A stretch of 54,928 nucleotides of DNA from positions 1 through 54,928 of the forward strand of contig JBDTDV010000009.1 in NCBI GenBank assembly GCA_039922875.1. The letters run 5' to 3'. Within the stretch, counting starts at the first letter, position 1. Every line of letters begins with the position of its first letter. The notes beneath the pieces were generated by a model, which was not told the origin of the DNA, did no database searches, and was given only the letters and a program-made list of their open reading frames with translations. This stretch comes from JBDTDV01 sp039922875. Its GTDB lineage: Bacteria; Actinomycetota; Actinomycetes; Actinomycetales; Microbacteriaceae. The position numbers and the translations under genes are program-made. Below, one piece after another: positions 41,455-49,359 of this stretch.

Positions 41455-42710
41455 CAGCGTACCGATCTCACTCGAGCCACGGCGAGGGCGCCGGCGAAGG
41501 CGACGACACCGGCCATGATGAACAATCCCTGGAACCCGCTCAGCGCCGCCACAATCAATGCGCCCAGGAGCGGGGCCAGAGCCTGCGGCACCGCGGTGGC
41601 GATGTTCATGATGCCCAGGTCCTTGCCTCGGGAGGTCGGGTCCGGCAGTACCTGGGTGGCGAGCGCCTGGTCGACGCTGAGAAAGCACCCGTAGCCGAGC
41701 CCAAGCAGTCCCGCGGCGACCATGGTGACGCTCAGTTCCGGCACGAAGGCCAGTAGCAGCGCCGCGATGGCCTGCAGGGTCGCGGCGACGAAGACGAATA
41801 CCTTGCGCCGGCCGATCCGATCTGACCAGCGGCCGGTGCCGATCGAAGCGATGATCACGAAAACCATGTAGATCAGGGTCAGCAGGAGCAGATCATCCTC
41901 GGCGGAGGCATCGTGCAACCCGAATTCGAGAAAGTAGAGCAGCAGCGTGGTGCCGAACGCGTTGCCGAAATTCACCAGAACGCGGCTGAGCAGGGTCCAG
42001 CCGAAGTCCGGGTATTGCCTGGGGCTGATCCACATGCTCTCTAGAATCCCGCGAAAGCTCAACTGCTTTTTCAGCTCGGGCGACAGCACCGCGTCGGGCA
42101 GGAACAGGAACGGGAGCACGAGCAGGAGCAGCAGTACGGCCATCACCGCGTAGCCGAGAAACTGCCCGGTGAACAACATCGTCACCAAGGCCAGGCCGAG
42201 GATGATGCCGATCGCTTGCGGAGCAGACAGCCAGCCAGAGACATAGCCGCGTTGGTTGACCGGAACCTGATCGCTGATCGTCGCGGTCAGCGCGGAACTG
42301 AGCATGCAAAAGCCGATGATGGCCAGCGACCAAAACACCCCGATTCCTGCCATGGTCGTTTGGATCCCGAGCAGCAGCAGGGCGAACGCGAAGACGATGG
42401 CGCCACCGGCGATCCAGGGACGTCTGCGACCGAATCTACTGGTGGTGCGATCGGAGAGCGCCCCCGTTAGCGGATAGGCCACGACGGCACACACCCCGGA
42501 GATTCCCGAGATCACCCCGAACACCAGCACATTGTCGACCCAGAAGTCGGTGTTCAGCTGCGCCTGGATCTGGGCCGGAAGCAGCAACTGAATGGGGGTG
42601 AGCTGCGCCATCCAGATACCCAGCCACGCCATGGCAAAAAAGCCGACCCAGCGCCCGGTGACCTTTCTGGTCGGCTCGGCGAAGACAGCCGGGCTCTGGT
42701 CGATGGTCAC
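41454..42710 (-). CDS. MFS transporter (glycoside/SLC45-like)
   Basis: This is a 418-residue major facilitator with about 12 hydrophobic segments. The loop SDRTTSRFGRRRPWIAGGAIVF is typical of sucrose/glycoside-type (SLC45/GPH) carriers. I use GTG 42710, preceded by GGAG; an ATG at 42773 without a ribosome site would add 21 residues. It is the first gene of the operon and likely imports the operon's substrate. It is divergent from the Ig-repeat membrane protein. Confidence 0.88.
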   Translation of the reverse strand: MTIDQSPAVFAEPTRKVTGRWVGFFAMAWLGIWMAQLTPIQLLLPAQIQAQLNTDFWVDNVLVFGVISGISGVCAVVAYPLTGALSDRTTSRFGRRRPWIAGGAIVFAFALLLLGIQTTMAGIGVFWSLAIIGFCMLSSALTATISDQVPVNQRGYVSGWLSAPQAIGIILGLALVTMLFTGQFLGYAVMAVLLLLLVLPFLFLPDAVLSPELKKQLSFRGILESMWISPRQYPDFGWTLLSRVLVNFGNAFGTTLLLYFLEFGLHDASAEDDLLLLTLIYMVFVIIASIGTGRWSDRIGRRKVFVFVAATLQAIAALLLAFVPELSVTMVAAGLLGLGYGCFLSVDQALATQVLPDPTSRGKDLGIMNIATAVPQALAPLLGALIVAALSGFQGLFIMAGVVAFAGALAVARVRSVR

Positions 42711-42824
42711 GATGCTCCGTCCCCCGCTGCCGAAATTGGTCAGCCAGGCGAGGGCCAGCTTAGTATGCCTCATTCCGCGGGTCACGTTGACTTCTCCAAC
42801 CGATTCACCTGGAATAGAAACACG

Positions 42825-45038
42825 GTGCAGGAGTCGGTTCGAGGGATAACTACGCGGGTTCGGTCGAGAATTTCGACGGGGCACCGTTCGTCGCCCCCGA
42901 AGTCCACCGTGGGTTTCCTGGCGTTCGTTGCGGCGGTCATTCTGATCGCACTGCCGACCGACTCCGCGGCCGCGGCTTCGCCTGCGTCGGCGCCGATCAC
43001 CCCGACACAGTCCGCTGCCGATGCACACTCTGCCGCCCAGCCAGCCGCTTCCGGCCGTCCGATCCAACCGCCCACCATCACCAACCCTGCGGCTGGCGCT
43101 TTTATCGGCAGCGGGTCGGTCACCGTGAGCGGAACTCGGGATGCCGCGGGCGAGATCCAGGTCTTCTCACCCGGGGGCACCGATCCGGACTGCGTCATTT
43201 CGGCCGAACGTGGCACTCGGTGGAGTTGCGCGAAAGTTGCGCTGCCGAGCGGGACCGGGGTCGTCATCCGTATCGCCCAACTTGTGCCAGGTGCGCCGAC
43301 TCAATATGCCAGCATCCGCGTCGACTCGCTGACACCGCCAGCGATCAGCACCGGACCCGAGAGCACACTCCTGACTAACGGCCCGATTCACGGAACCGGC
43401 CTCCCAGGAGCCAGGATCATGGTCACTACTGCCGCCGGCTCCCACTGCGCATTCGATGCGGATGCCACGGGCGCGTGGGCATGCGTACTCGGCCCGGTTG
43501 TCAGCGGCTCGACCACCGCGACCGCGGTGCAATCCGCCGTGCTCGGCGGCCAACCACGCACCTCGGATCCGAGCGCTGCCGCGCGGCTGACCATCGACGT
43601 CGAGCCGCCAGGGCCGCCGACCATGACGTCGCCGGAAAAGTCGACGACCGTGCCGACCGGCCAGCGCGTCACCTTTGCCGGAGGCGGCGACGACGGGAAT
43701 CTCGTCACGGTATACGCCGGTGCAGCCACCGGATCGTTCCTGTTGTGCCAGGCGACGGTCGCGGCGGGCAGCTGGTCGTGCCTGGGGGCGGCCGTAGCCG
43801 ATGGCACCTATCACGTGGTCGCCCTGCAGCGGGATGCCGCCGGGAACGTGAGCGGCCCGACCAACGGCGTGTCCCTGCTCTTCGCGGGGCCGAACTCTGT
43901 CACCGTGCCGCCGGCTACCAGCTCGGCGACACCAGCGCCTGGCGCATCGGCGCCTGTGGTCCCGCCTGATCGTGCTCCCGGCAACCTACCTCCGCCCGCA
44001 CGCGACGCGCCGGGTCCGGCTGCCGGTGCACCAGGTGCCCCCGGCGCCCCGGCCTGGACAGGTTCCACCCCATTCACGACGGCCGTGCAATCCGGGTTCG
44101 GTGCCGAGTCCCTTCCGGGCTGGTTGCGCTCGGGGATCCTCGCGTTCGCCTGCCTCCTGTTATTGCTCCTGCCGGCGCGCCTGCTCGGCGATTCCATTGC
44201 CGCCGTACGAGCGGCCGCCGGTCATCGGGGTGCCGGCCTGGTCCTCGGCCGTAACCGTCACGGCCCCGAATTTGAAACTTCTCCGGTGCTCCCAATCCCC
44301 TCGCGCCTGGTCTCGGGCGGCGCAGGCCTAGTGGTGGCCGCGGCGGTGATTGCCCTCGCGGTGCCGGTGGGGAGTTACTGGTCCTACCTCCGGCTGTTTG
44401 CGGCGGTGGTCGTCGGCCTCGTTCTGGTCAACACGGCGGCGACCGTCGTGCCGCTCCTGACAGCGTCCCGGACTCCCCTGCTGCGCAGGACCATCACCTT
44501 CGCCCCGCGCTGCCTGCTTGTGGTCGCGGTGGCGACGCTCGCCTCGCGATTGTTGGGGCTCCAGCCGGCGTTGCTGTTTGCGCTGATCTTCGTGCTCGGC
44601 GCGCCGGCCGGAGCCCGGGTGGCCGACCGAGGTCGGCTAGCCGCGATCCAGGTCGCATGCCTGCTCGGACTCGGCACGACCGCCTGGCTTCTCCTTGGGC
44701 TCCAGAGCACCCCGGCAGGTGCCGTGGCAGCCTTCTGGGGTGAGCTCGGCAATATCGTCGTGTTGGCATCCGTTGGCTCGGCGGCCCTGTCGCTGATTCC
44801 GATCGGCCGCACTCCGGGCCGCGCGATTTACGCATGGTCGCGCTCGTTGTGGCTGGGGATCTCGGCAGCAGTCTTCACGGTGCTGTTCGCCGTGTTGATT
44901 CCCGTTACCTCTGCCTGGCAGCGCGGCCCGGCAGCGGAGGCGACCGGCGCGGTCATCGGAGCCATCGTCGGCGGCTTTGCGATAGTCAGTTTCAGCGTCT
45001 GGCTCTGGCAGCGATTTGTCGCCCCCGCACTGCGCTGA
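42825..45038 (+). CDS. Ig-like repeat surface protein with polytopic C-terminal membrane domain
   Basis: This is a protein of about 737 residues of unknown function. A signal-like helix (TVGFLAFVAAVILIALP) ends in an Ala-rich cleavage-like stretch. Three Ig-like modules of about 90 residues follow, each with a C-x(8,9)-W-[SA]-C motif: CVISAERGTRWSC, CAFDADATGAWAC, CQATVAAGSWSC. A Pro/Ala-rich linker of about 70 residues then leads to about nine hydrophobic segments. The cysteines could form disulfides outside the cell. The start is uncertain: GTG 42825 or ATG 42765. The gene may share a control region with the divergent MFS operon. Confidence 0.8.
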   Translation: MQESVRGITTRVRSRISTGHRSSPPKSTVGFLAFVAAVILIALPTDSAAAASPASAPITPTQSAADAHSAAQPAASGRPIQPPTITNPAAGAFIGSGSVTVSGTRDAAGEIQVFSPGGTDPDCVISAERGTRWSCAKVALPSGTGVVIRIAQLVPGAPTQYASIRVDSLTPPAISTGPESTLLTNGPIHGTGLPGARIMVTTAAGSHCAFDADATGAWACVLGPVVSGSTTATAVQSAVLGGQPRTSDPSAAARLTIDVEPPGPPTMTSPEKSTTVPTGQRVTFAGGGDDGNLVTVYAGAATGSFLLCQATVAAGSWSCLGAAVADGTYHVVALQRDAAGNVSGPTNGVSLLFAGPNSVTVPPATSSATPAPGASAPVVPPDRAPGNLPPPARDAPGPAAGAPGAPGAPAWTGSTPFTTAVQSGFGAESLPGWLRSGILAFACLLLLLLPARLLGDSIAAVRAAAGHRGAGLVLGRNRHGPEFETSPVLPIPSRLVSGGAGLVVAAAVIALAVPVGSYWSYLRLFAAVVVGLVLVNTAATVVPLLTASRTPLLRRTITFAPRCLLVVAVATLASRLLGLQPALLFALIFVLGAPAGARVADRGRLAAIQVACLLGLGTTAWLLLGLQSTPAGAVAAFWGELGNIVVLASVGSAALSLIPIGRTPGRAIYAWSRSLWLGISAAVFTVLFAVLIPVTSAWQRGPAAEATGAVIGAIVGGFAIVSFSVWLWQRFVAPALR

Positions 45039-45093
45039 GCTGCTAGCTCGCCGGAACGAGCGTGGATGCTGTTGCCGGGCTACCGTGGAGCGC

Positions 45094-45372
45094 ATGAGTG
45101 ATGCAACCGACACCGAGTACATCGTCGAATACCTGGACGGGCCGTTGGCCGGACAGACCGAGCGCCGGTTTCTGATCGGCGGCCGCTTCGACGAGTACGT
45201 CGACGCCATGGTCGCGGTGGAGGGGATGGAGACCCTGCTGCGATACATAGCGGTCGCCGATCGGGAGGTGCAGGGCGAGCAGCACGTCCAGTATCGTTTC
45301 GACTCGACCGACAGCGATCCAATCGTCGAGGACCGCGAGGACGGTAGCGGCACGCTCTCCGAACCGATCTGA
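45094..45372 (+). CDS. Small acidic hypothetical protein
   Basis: This is a 92-residue protein with no recognised domain: MSDATDTEYIVEYLDGPLAG followed by a short beta-rich segment (RRFLIGGRFDEYVD) and an acidic tail. It is soluble and low in Cys. ATG 45094 has GGAG close upstream, and TACCGT 7 nt before it could be a leaderless -10. It lies in a short region before a tRNA gene on the other strand. Coding potential is moderate. Confidence 0.6.
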   Translation: MSDATDTEYIVEYLDGPLAGQTERRFLIGGRFDEYVDAMVAVEGMETLLRYIAVADREVQGEQHVQYRFDSTDSDPIVEDREDGSGTLSEPI

Positions 45373-45403
45373 TCGACGCGACGACCTGAATGATCCGAGT
45401 CTC

Positions 45404-45470
45404 GTTGTGCACCGGCGTTGTGCACCGGCGTTGAGCCCAGGTCGGGAACCCGCTCCACAACCTCCACAAC
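45404..45470. repeat. Two short tandem repeats before the tRNA gene
   Basis: GTTGTGCACCGGC occurs at 45404-45416 and 45417-45429, with a partial third GTTG. CTCCACAAC occurs at 45453-45461 and 45462-45470. Both are perfect tandem duplications in the gap downstream of the tRNA. Confidence 0.8.
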
Positions 45471-45485
45471 AGCAGTACCGCAGCG

Positions 45486-45559
45486 TACCCCCAGTGGGAC
45501 TCGAACCCACACTTGGGCGATTTTAAGTCGCCTGCCTCTGCCAATTGGGCTATGGGGGC
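45486..45559 (-). tRNA. tRNA with anticodon UAA (Leu by code), short variable loop
   Basis: The minus strand folds as a 74-nt cloverleaf. The acceptor is GCCCCCA/TGGGGGT (G1-U72 wobble), discriminator A73, with no encoded CCA. The D stem is GCC/GGC with loop CAATTGGCAGA. The anticodon stem is GGCGA/TCGCC with loop CTTAAAA, so positions 34-36 are UAA. The variable loop is 5 nt (CAAGT), the T stem GTGGG/CCCAC with loop TTCGAGT. UAA reads the leucine codon UUA, and A73 suits leucine, but normal bacterial tRNA-Leu has a long variable arm. Charging identity is therefore inferred, not certain. Confidence 0.9.
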
Positions 45560-45633
45560 GCCCGCATCAATGCTATAGAACAGCCGACCCAGCCGTGCGA
45601 GGGACCTGGATCGCAAAGACTCAGCGCGACTGC

Positions 45634-47046
45634 CTAGACGCGCGAGTTGACCGTTTTCTCCACCGGCGCCTTCACGGCCCGCTTTCGCGCGGTAACGGCC
45701 TTGGGCGCCACCTTTGCCTCGGCCGGTTGTTTGGGCCGCGCGGCGAATTCTTGGAAGTAGGAGCGCGGATGCTGCAACGCCGCCAGAGAATCGATATCAC
45801 GCCCCAGGAAGAAGTTCAGTACCCAGCCCCAAATGATCCGCCACTTGCGCTCCCAGGTCGGAATAGCCAACCCGTGGTAAGTGCGGTGCGCGAGCCAGGC
45901 GATCAGACCCTTCAACGCGAGCTTGCCGGACTGGAACACGCCGATGCCGAGCCCTAAGCTCGCCACCGCACCCAGGTTCTGGTGCCGGTACACACGTGGG
46001 GTCTCTCCGCGAAGGTCCGCAACGATGTTCTTGGCCAGCAACTTTCCCTGGCGCACTGCGTGCTGCGCATTCGGCACGCAGTACCCGCCGACCCCGCCGC
46101 CGGTGACGTCGGGAACAGCCGCCACGTCGCCAGCGCCCCAGGCGTTCGGGATGAACTCCTCCGGGGTTCCGACTCGCAGATCCGAGCGAACACGCAACCT
46201 GCCACGCTCCTCGACCGGCAGATCGGTGTTCCGGACCACCGTTGGGTTTGCCATCACCCCGGCAGTCCAGACGATCAAATCGGATTCGAAGCCCTCGCCG
46301 TTGGACATCTCAACGACGCCGTCGACCGCGCTGGTCAGCTGGGTGTCCAAGTGCACCGTCGCGCCGCGTTCGGCGAGGTTCTTCAACACCCAGTAGCTCG
46401 TCTTCAGCGAGACCTCAGGCATGATCCGGCCCATGGCCTCGATCAGGTGGAAATGAGTGTCTTCGAAGGTCAGTTCGGGATGGCTCTTCAGCAGCGCGGT
46501 GGCCAGAGAGCGCATTTCACCGAAGATCTCGATCCCGGCGAAGCCGCCGCCGACCACCACGAATGTCAGCAATCGGTCCCGCTCAGAGCCGGGAGCCATA
46601 TTTGCCGCCAGATCGAAGTTCGTCATGATGGTGTCTCGAATCGAGACCGCCTCTTCGATGCTCTTGAGACCGATGGCTTCGTCTGCCACACCCGGAATCG
46701 GGAACGTTCGCGACACCGATCCCGCCGTGATCACGACAACGTCATAGTCGATTTGATACGGCTCGCCGATCGGTGGGGTTATCGTTGCCGTCTTGTTCGC
46801 GTGGTCGACGTAGGTGACCTTGGCACTTATCACCGTGGTCTTCTTCAGGTGACGACGAAGAGTCACCACGGCGTGCCGCGGCTCGATAGACCCGGCAGCC
46901 ACTTCGGGCAAGAATGGCTGATACGTCATGTACGGAAGCGGATCGACGACAATGACCTCTGCCTCACCGGACCGAAGCCACTTCTCCAGTTTCCACGCCG
47001 TATAGAATCCGGCGTAGCCGCCGCCGACAATCAGGATTTTGGGCAC
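45634..47046 (-). CDS. ndh: Type II NADH dehydrogenase (NAD(P)/FAD-dependent oxidoreductase)
   Basis: This is a 470-residue flavoprotein of the non-proton-pumping NADH:quinone oxidoreductase family. The FAD motif GGGYAGFYTAW is near the start, a second Rossmann motif VVVGGGFAGIE around residue 170, and the FAD-contact NAWGAGDVAAVPD is typical of Ndh. A basic C-terminal tail (TARKRAVKAPVEK) may help membrane contact. GTG 47046 is preceded by GAGGAG 11 nt away. It feeds electrons to menaquinone in the membrane. Confidence 0.92.
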   Translation of the reverse strand: MPKILIVGGGYAGFYTAWKLEKWLRSGEAEVIVVDPLPYMTYQPFLPEVAAGSIEPRHAVVTLRRHLKKTTVISAKVTYVDHANKTATITPPIGEPYQIDYDVVVITAGSVSRTFPIPGVADEAIGLKSIEEAVSIRDTIMTNFDLAANMAPGSERDRLLTFVVVGGGFAGIEIFGEMRSLATALLKSHPELTFEDTHFHLIEAMGRIMPEVSLKTSYWVLKNLAERGATVHLDTQLTSAVDGVVEMSNGEGFESDLIVWTAGVMANPTVVRNTDLPVEERGRLRVRSDLRVGTPEEFIPNAWGAGDVAAVPDVTGGGVGGYCVPNAQHAVRQGKLLAKNIVADLRGETPRVYRHQNLGAVASLGLGIGVFQSGKLALKGLIAWLAHRTYHGLAIPTWERKWRIIWGWVLNFFLGRDIDSLAALQHPRSYFQEFAARPKQPAEAKVAPKAVTARKRAVKAPVEKTVNSRV

Positions 47047-47086
47047 AGTACGAGGTTCTCCTCAATCAAAGTATGGATGTAATCTA

Positions 47087-48352
47087 CTACCTGCGATGCG
47101 CGCGCCTGAAATGCCCCCTAGCCCCGGCAGCCCCCAGCGCTACCACCGCGACGCACCCGGCGAGCAGTATCACCGGGATGCCTGCGGCCATCGCAAAGCG
47201 TCGATCATACGCCGTGAGCATGCCAAGCACATCGACAGCTTCCGGCGGGACGGTGCTCGGTTTAGGAACGGAGGCCTTCGGCGCCGAGCTCGGCTCCGGT
47301 GTTGCCGCCGCCCGACGATGCAGCCGGATCCAGGCGCCGAGATCACCCATCGGGTTGGTCGTAACCGGGGCGACCGTTGCGTTGACGGCAGCCGCGGCAT
47401 CCACCAGTCCGTACCCGTAGACCGGGCTTGGACCGGCACCAGCCCCGGCTCCCGGAACGGGGCGCGCGGTCGCGATCACCCGATTGATCACGTTCGCAGC
47501 ATCAAGCCCGGGGTAGGCGGCTCTGACCAGTGCGACAACTCCCGCAACTAACGGGGTCGCCCCGCTCGTGCCCCGCCAGGTGACATAGCCGCCACCCGGG
47601 TTGGCTCCGACCAACTCCTCGCTTGGTGCCGATACTCCGATGGTGATGCCCTGCGACGAGGCGTCGAAGCTTGCCACGCCGCTCCGGTCGACCCCCGCAA
47701 CGGTGAGCACTCCGGGGATGGTCGCCGGGGCCCCGACCTCGGCGGTTCCGCTGCCGCGGTTCCCGGCGGCCGCCACGATCACGACGTCGTGTTCAAAGGC
47801 GTACTGGAACACGGCATCCCAACTCTGCGGCCAAGCAAGCGTGTTCCTGGTCAACGACATGTTGATCACCGTGGCACCGTGGTCGACTGCCCAGCGCACG
47901 GCATCCGCGATCTGGTCGTCTGCGCTCACCGTTGAGGCAGTCGAACCGAATGCGGTCGAGATTGACAGAATGGATGCCCCCGGGGCGACACCGATGACGC
48001 CCTCACCATCACCGGTGCCGCGGCCGGCCAGAAGCGACGCCACCCAGGTCCCGTGCGCGCTTTCGGGACCGATCGGCTGTTGTCCGTCCGGCGCACCGAT
48101 CCCGGAGACATCGGTACCGCCGGTGACGGACCCGGCCAATTCGGCGGTGCGGCCATCGACTCCCGTGTCGATCACCGCGACCGTGACACCGGCGCCGCGG
48201 GTAGTTTCCCACGCCGCGGAGACACCGTAATCACTCAGCCAGTACTCAAGGCTGCGCGCTTGGTCTGCCCTGGCCGGCGCCGCCACACCGGCCAGCAGCA
48301 ACACCACAACAGCGACCACGGCAAAGCCACAGCCACGAACGGCGCCTCTCAC
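47087..48352 (-). CDS. S8 subtilisin-like serine protease, mycosin-like, membrane anchored
   Basis: This is a 421-residue secreted or anchored protease. The signal peptide ends VAAPARA. The catalytic triad is Asp62 (VIDTGVD), His100 (SAHGTWVASL) and Ser263 (GTSGATPLVAG), with oxyanion Asn in AAAGNRGSG. A Pro/Ser-rich linker leads to a C-terminal transmembrane helix and basic tail, as in type VII-associated mycosins. No ESX genes are in the window, so a mycosin role is only structural resemblance. GTG 48352 overlaps DUF501 in GTGA. Confidence 0.9.
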   Translation of the reverse strand: MRGAVRGCGFAVVAVVVLLLAGVAAPARADQARSLEYWLSDYGVSAAWETTRGAGVTVAVIDTGVDGRTAELAGSVTGGTDVSGIGAPDGQQPIGPESAHGTWVASLLAGRGTGDGEGVIGVAPGASILSISTAFGSTASTVSADDQIADAVRWAVDHGATVINMSLTRNTLAWPQSWDAVFQYAFEHDVVIVAAAGNRGSGTAEVGAPATIPGVLTVAGVDRSGVASFDASSQGITIGVSAPSEELVGANPGGGYVTWRGTSGATPLVAGVVALVRAAYPGLDAANVINRVIATARPVPGAGAGAGPSPVYGYGLVDAAAAVNATVAPVTTNPMGDLGAWIRLHRRAAATPEPSSAPKASVPKPSTVPPEAVDVLGMLTAYDRRFAMAAGIPVILLAGCVAVVALGAAGARGHFRRAHRR

Positions 48353-48849
48353 TCCGGCGGGTATGGAACGCACTGGCAGACCGCCGCTGACCAATCAGCC
48401 CGGGCCAGGGCAAGATCGCCGATCGGGTTCCGGCCGGGCCCCACGGCGAGCGCATGCGCCGCCAGCGCATGCAGGCACTTCACCCGGTGCGGCATGCCTC
48501 CGGCAGAGACACCGGCTATCTCTGGGACGACGCGAAATCGTTCCCGATCACGCAAATACTCCTGATGGGCGGCCAGGTAGGCGTTGGCGAGCGCGTCATC
48601 CGCGGCCAAGAGCGCGGTGAACTCGGCCATCACCCCGGTGGCCTCCAGCTGTGAGATCGCTGCAGTTGCCGCGGGGTGGCTGAGGTAGTACAGGGTGGGG
48701 AACGGGGTCCCGTCGGAGAGCCGCGGTGCGGTTGCCACCACCGTCGGGGCGCCGCAAACGCAGCGGGCGGCGATGCCGATCACGTCGCGTGCCGGGCGAC
48801 CGAGTTGCCGGCTGACCAGCCGGATGTCCCGGACGGTGGCCGGACTCAT
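48349..48849 (-). CDS. DUF501-family protein
   Basis: This is a 166-residue protein of unknown function, matching DUF501 by CVCGAPTVVATAPRLSDGTPFPTLYYLSHP and MPHRVKCLHALAAHALAVGPGRNPIGDL. Cysteine pairs (CVC, CxC near the end) could bind metal. It is regularly found between ftsB and a protease or ppx gene in actinobacteria. ATG 48849 shares one base with the ftsB stop (TGATG). Confidence 0.92.
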   Translation of the reverse strand: MSPATVRDIRLVSRQLGRPARDVIGIAARCVCGAPTVVATAPRLSDGTPFPTLYYLSHPAATAAISQLEATGVMAEFTALLAADDALANAYLAAHQEYLRDRERFRVVPEIAGVSAGGMPHRVKCLHALAAHALAVGPGRNPIGDLALARADWSAAVCQCVPYPPE

Positions 48850-49331
48850 CACTGCTTTCCCTCCGGGGCCGGGCTGGTGCTCAAACCGGCGGTCATGGCC
48901 GAGGCGAACAGCGAACTCACCCAATCGGTCTGCGTCTTCTGGATGCTGCGGCTGGTCGGTTCGGTCTGTTTCCCGGCCGGCTCGGCACGATCGTCGATGA
49001 TGAGATAGCTCACCTCACCGGGCATCACATAGTAGAGCCGTTCCCGAGCCTGCGCCCTGATGTAGCTGGGATCATCCCACCGTGCCCGATCCTGGGTGAG
49101 GTCGGCGACCGCGGTCTTCTGCTTCGCAACGGCCGCCTGCAAATCGGCGATCTGCTGGCGCTGGGTGAGATAAGTCTGCAGGGTGGGCGAAAGCACCACG
49201 ACGCCCAGGATGATCACCCCCATCATCGTGAGGGAGAAACCCGAGAAACGGATCCCGCGCAGCCAACCCCCCGGGCCGCCGCGGTCTCGCTGCGGGGAGG
49301 CCGTGACCTCGTTGCCGCGAAGCTTCGCCAT
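48849..49331 (-). CDS. ftsB: Septum formation initiator FtsB/DivIC
   Basis: This is a 160-residue bitopic division protein. A short cytoplasmic N-terminus precedes one transmembrane helix (about residues 31-49), then a coiled coil (QRQQIADLQAAVAKQKTAVADLTQDRARW). The conserved DPSYIRAQARERLYYVMPGE follows. It would join FtsL and FtsQ at the septum. ATG 49331 with GGAG 5 nt upstream is preferred; ATG 49352 adds 7 residues. It directly follows eno. Confidence 0.93.
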   Translation of the reverse strand: MAKLRGNEVTASPQRDRGGPGGWLRGIRFSGFSLTMMGVIILGVVVLSPTLQTYLTQRQQIADLQAAVAKQKTAVADLTQDRARWDDPSYIRAQARERLYYVMPGEVSYLIIDDRAEPAGKQTEPTSRSIQKTQTDWVSSLFASAMTAGLSTSPAPEGKQ

Positions 49332-49359
49332 GGCGTCTCCGATTCTGTGCATCCGCTCC

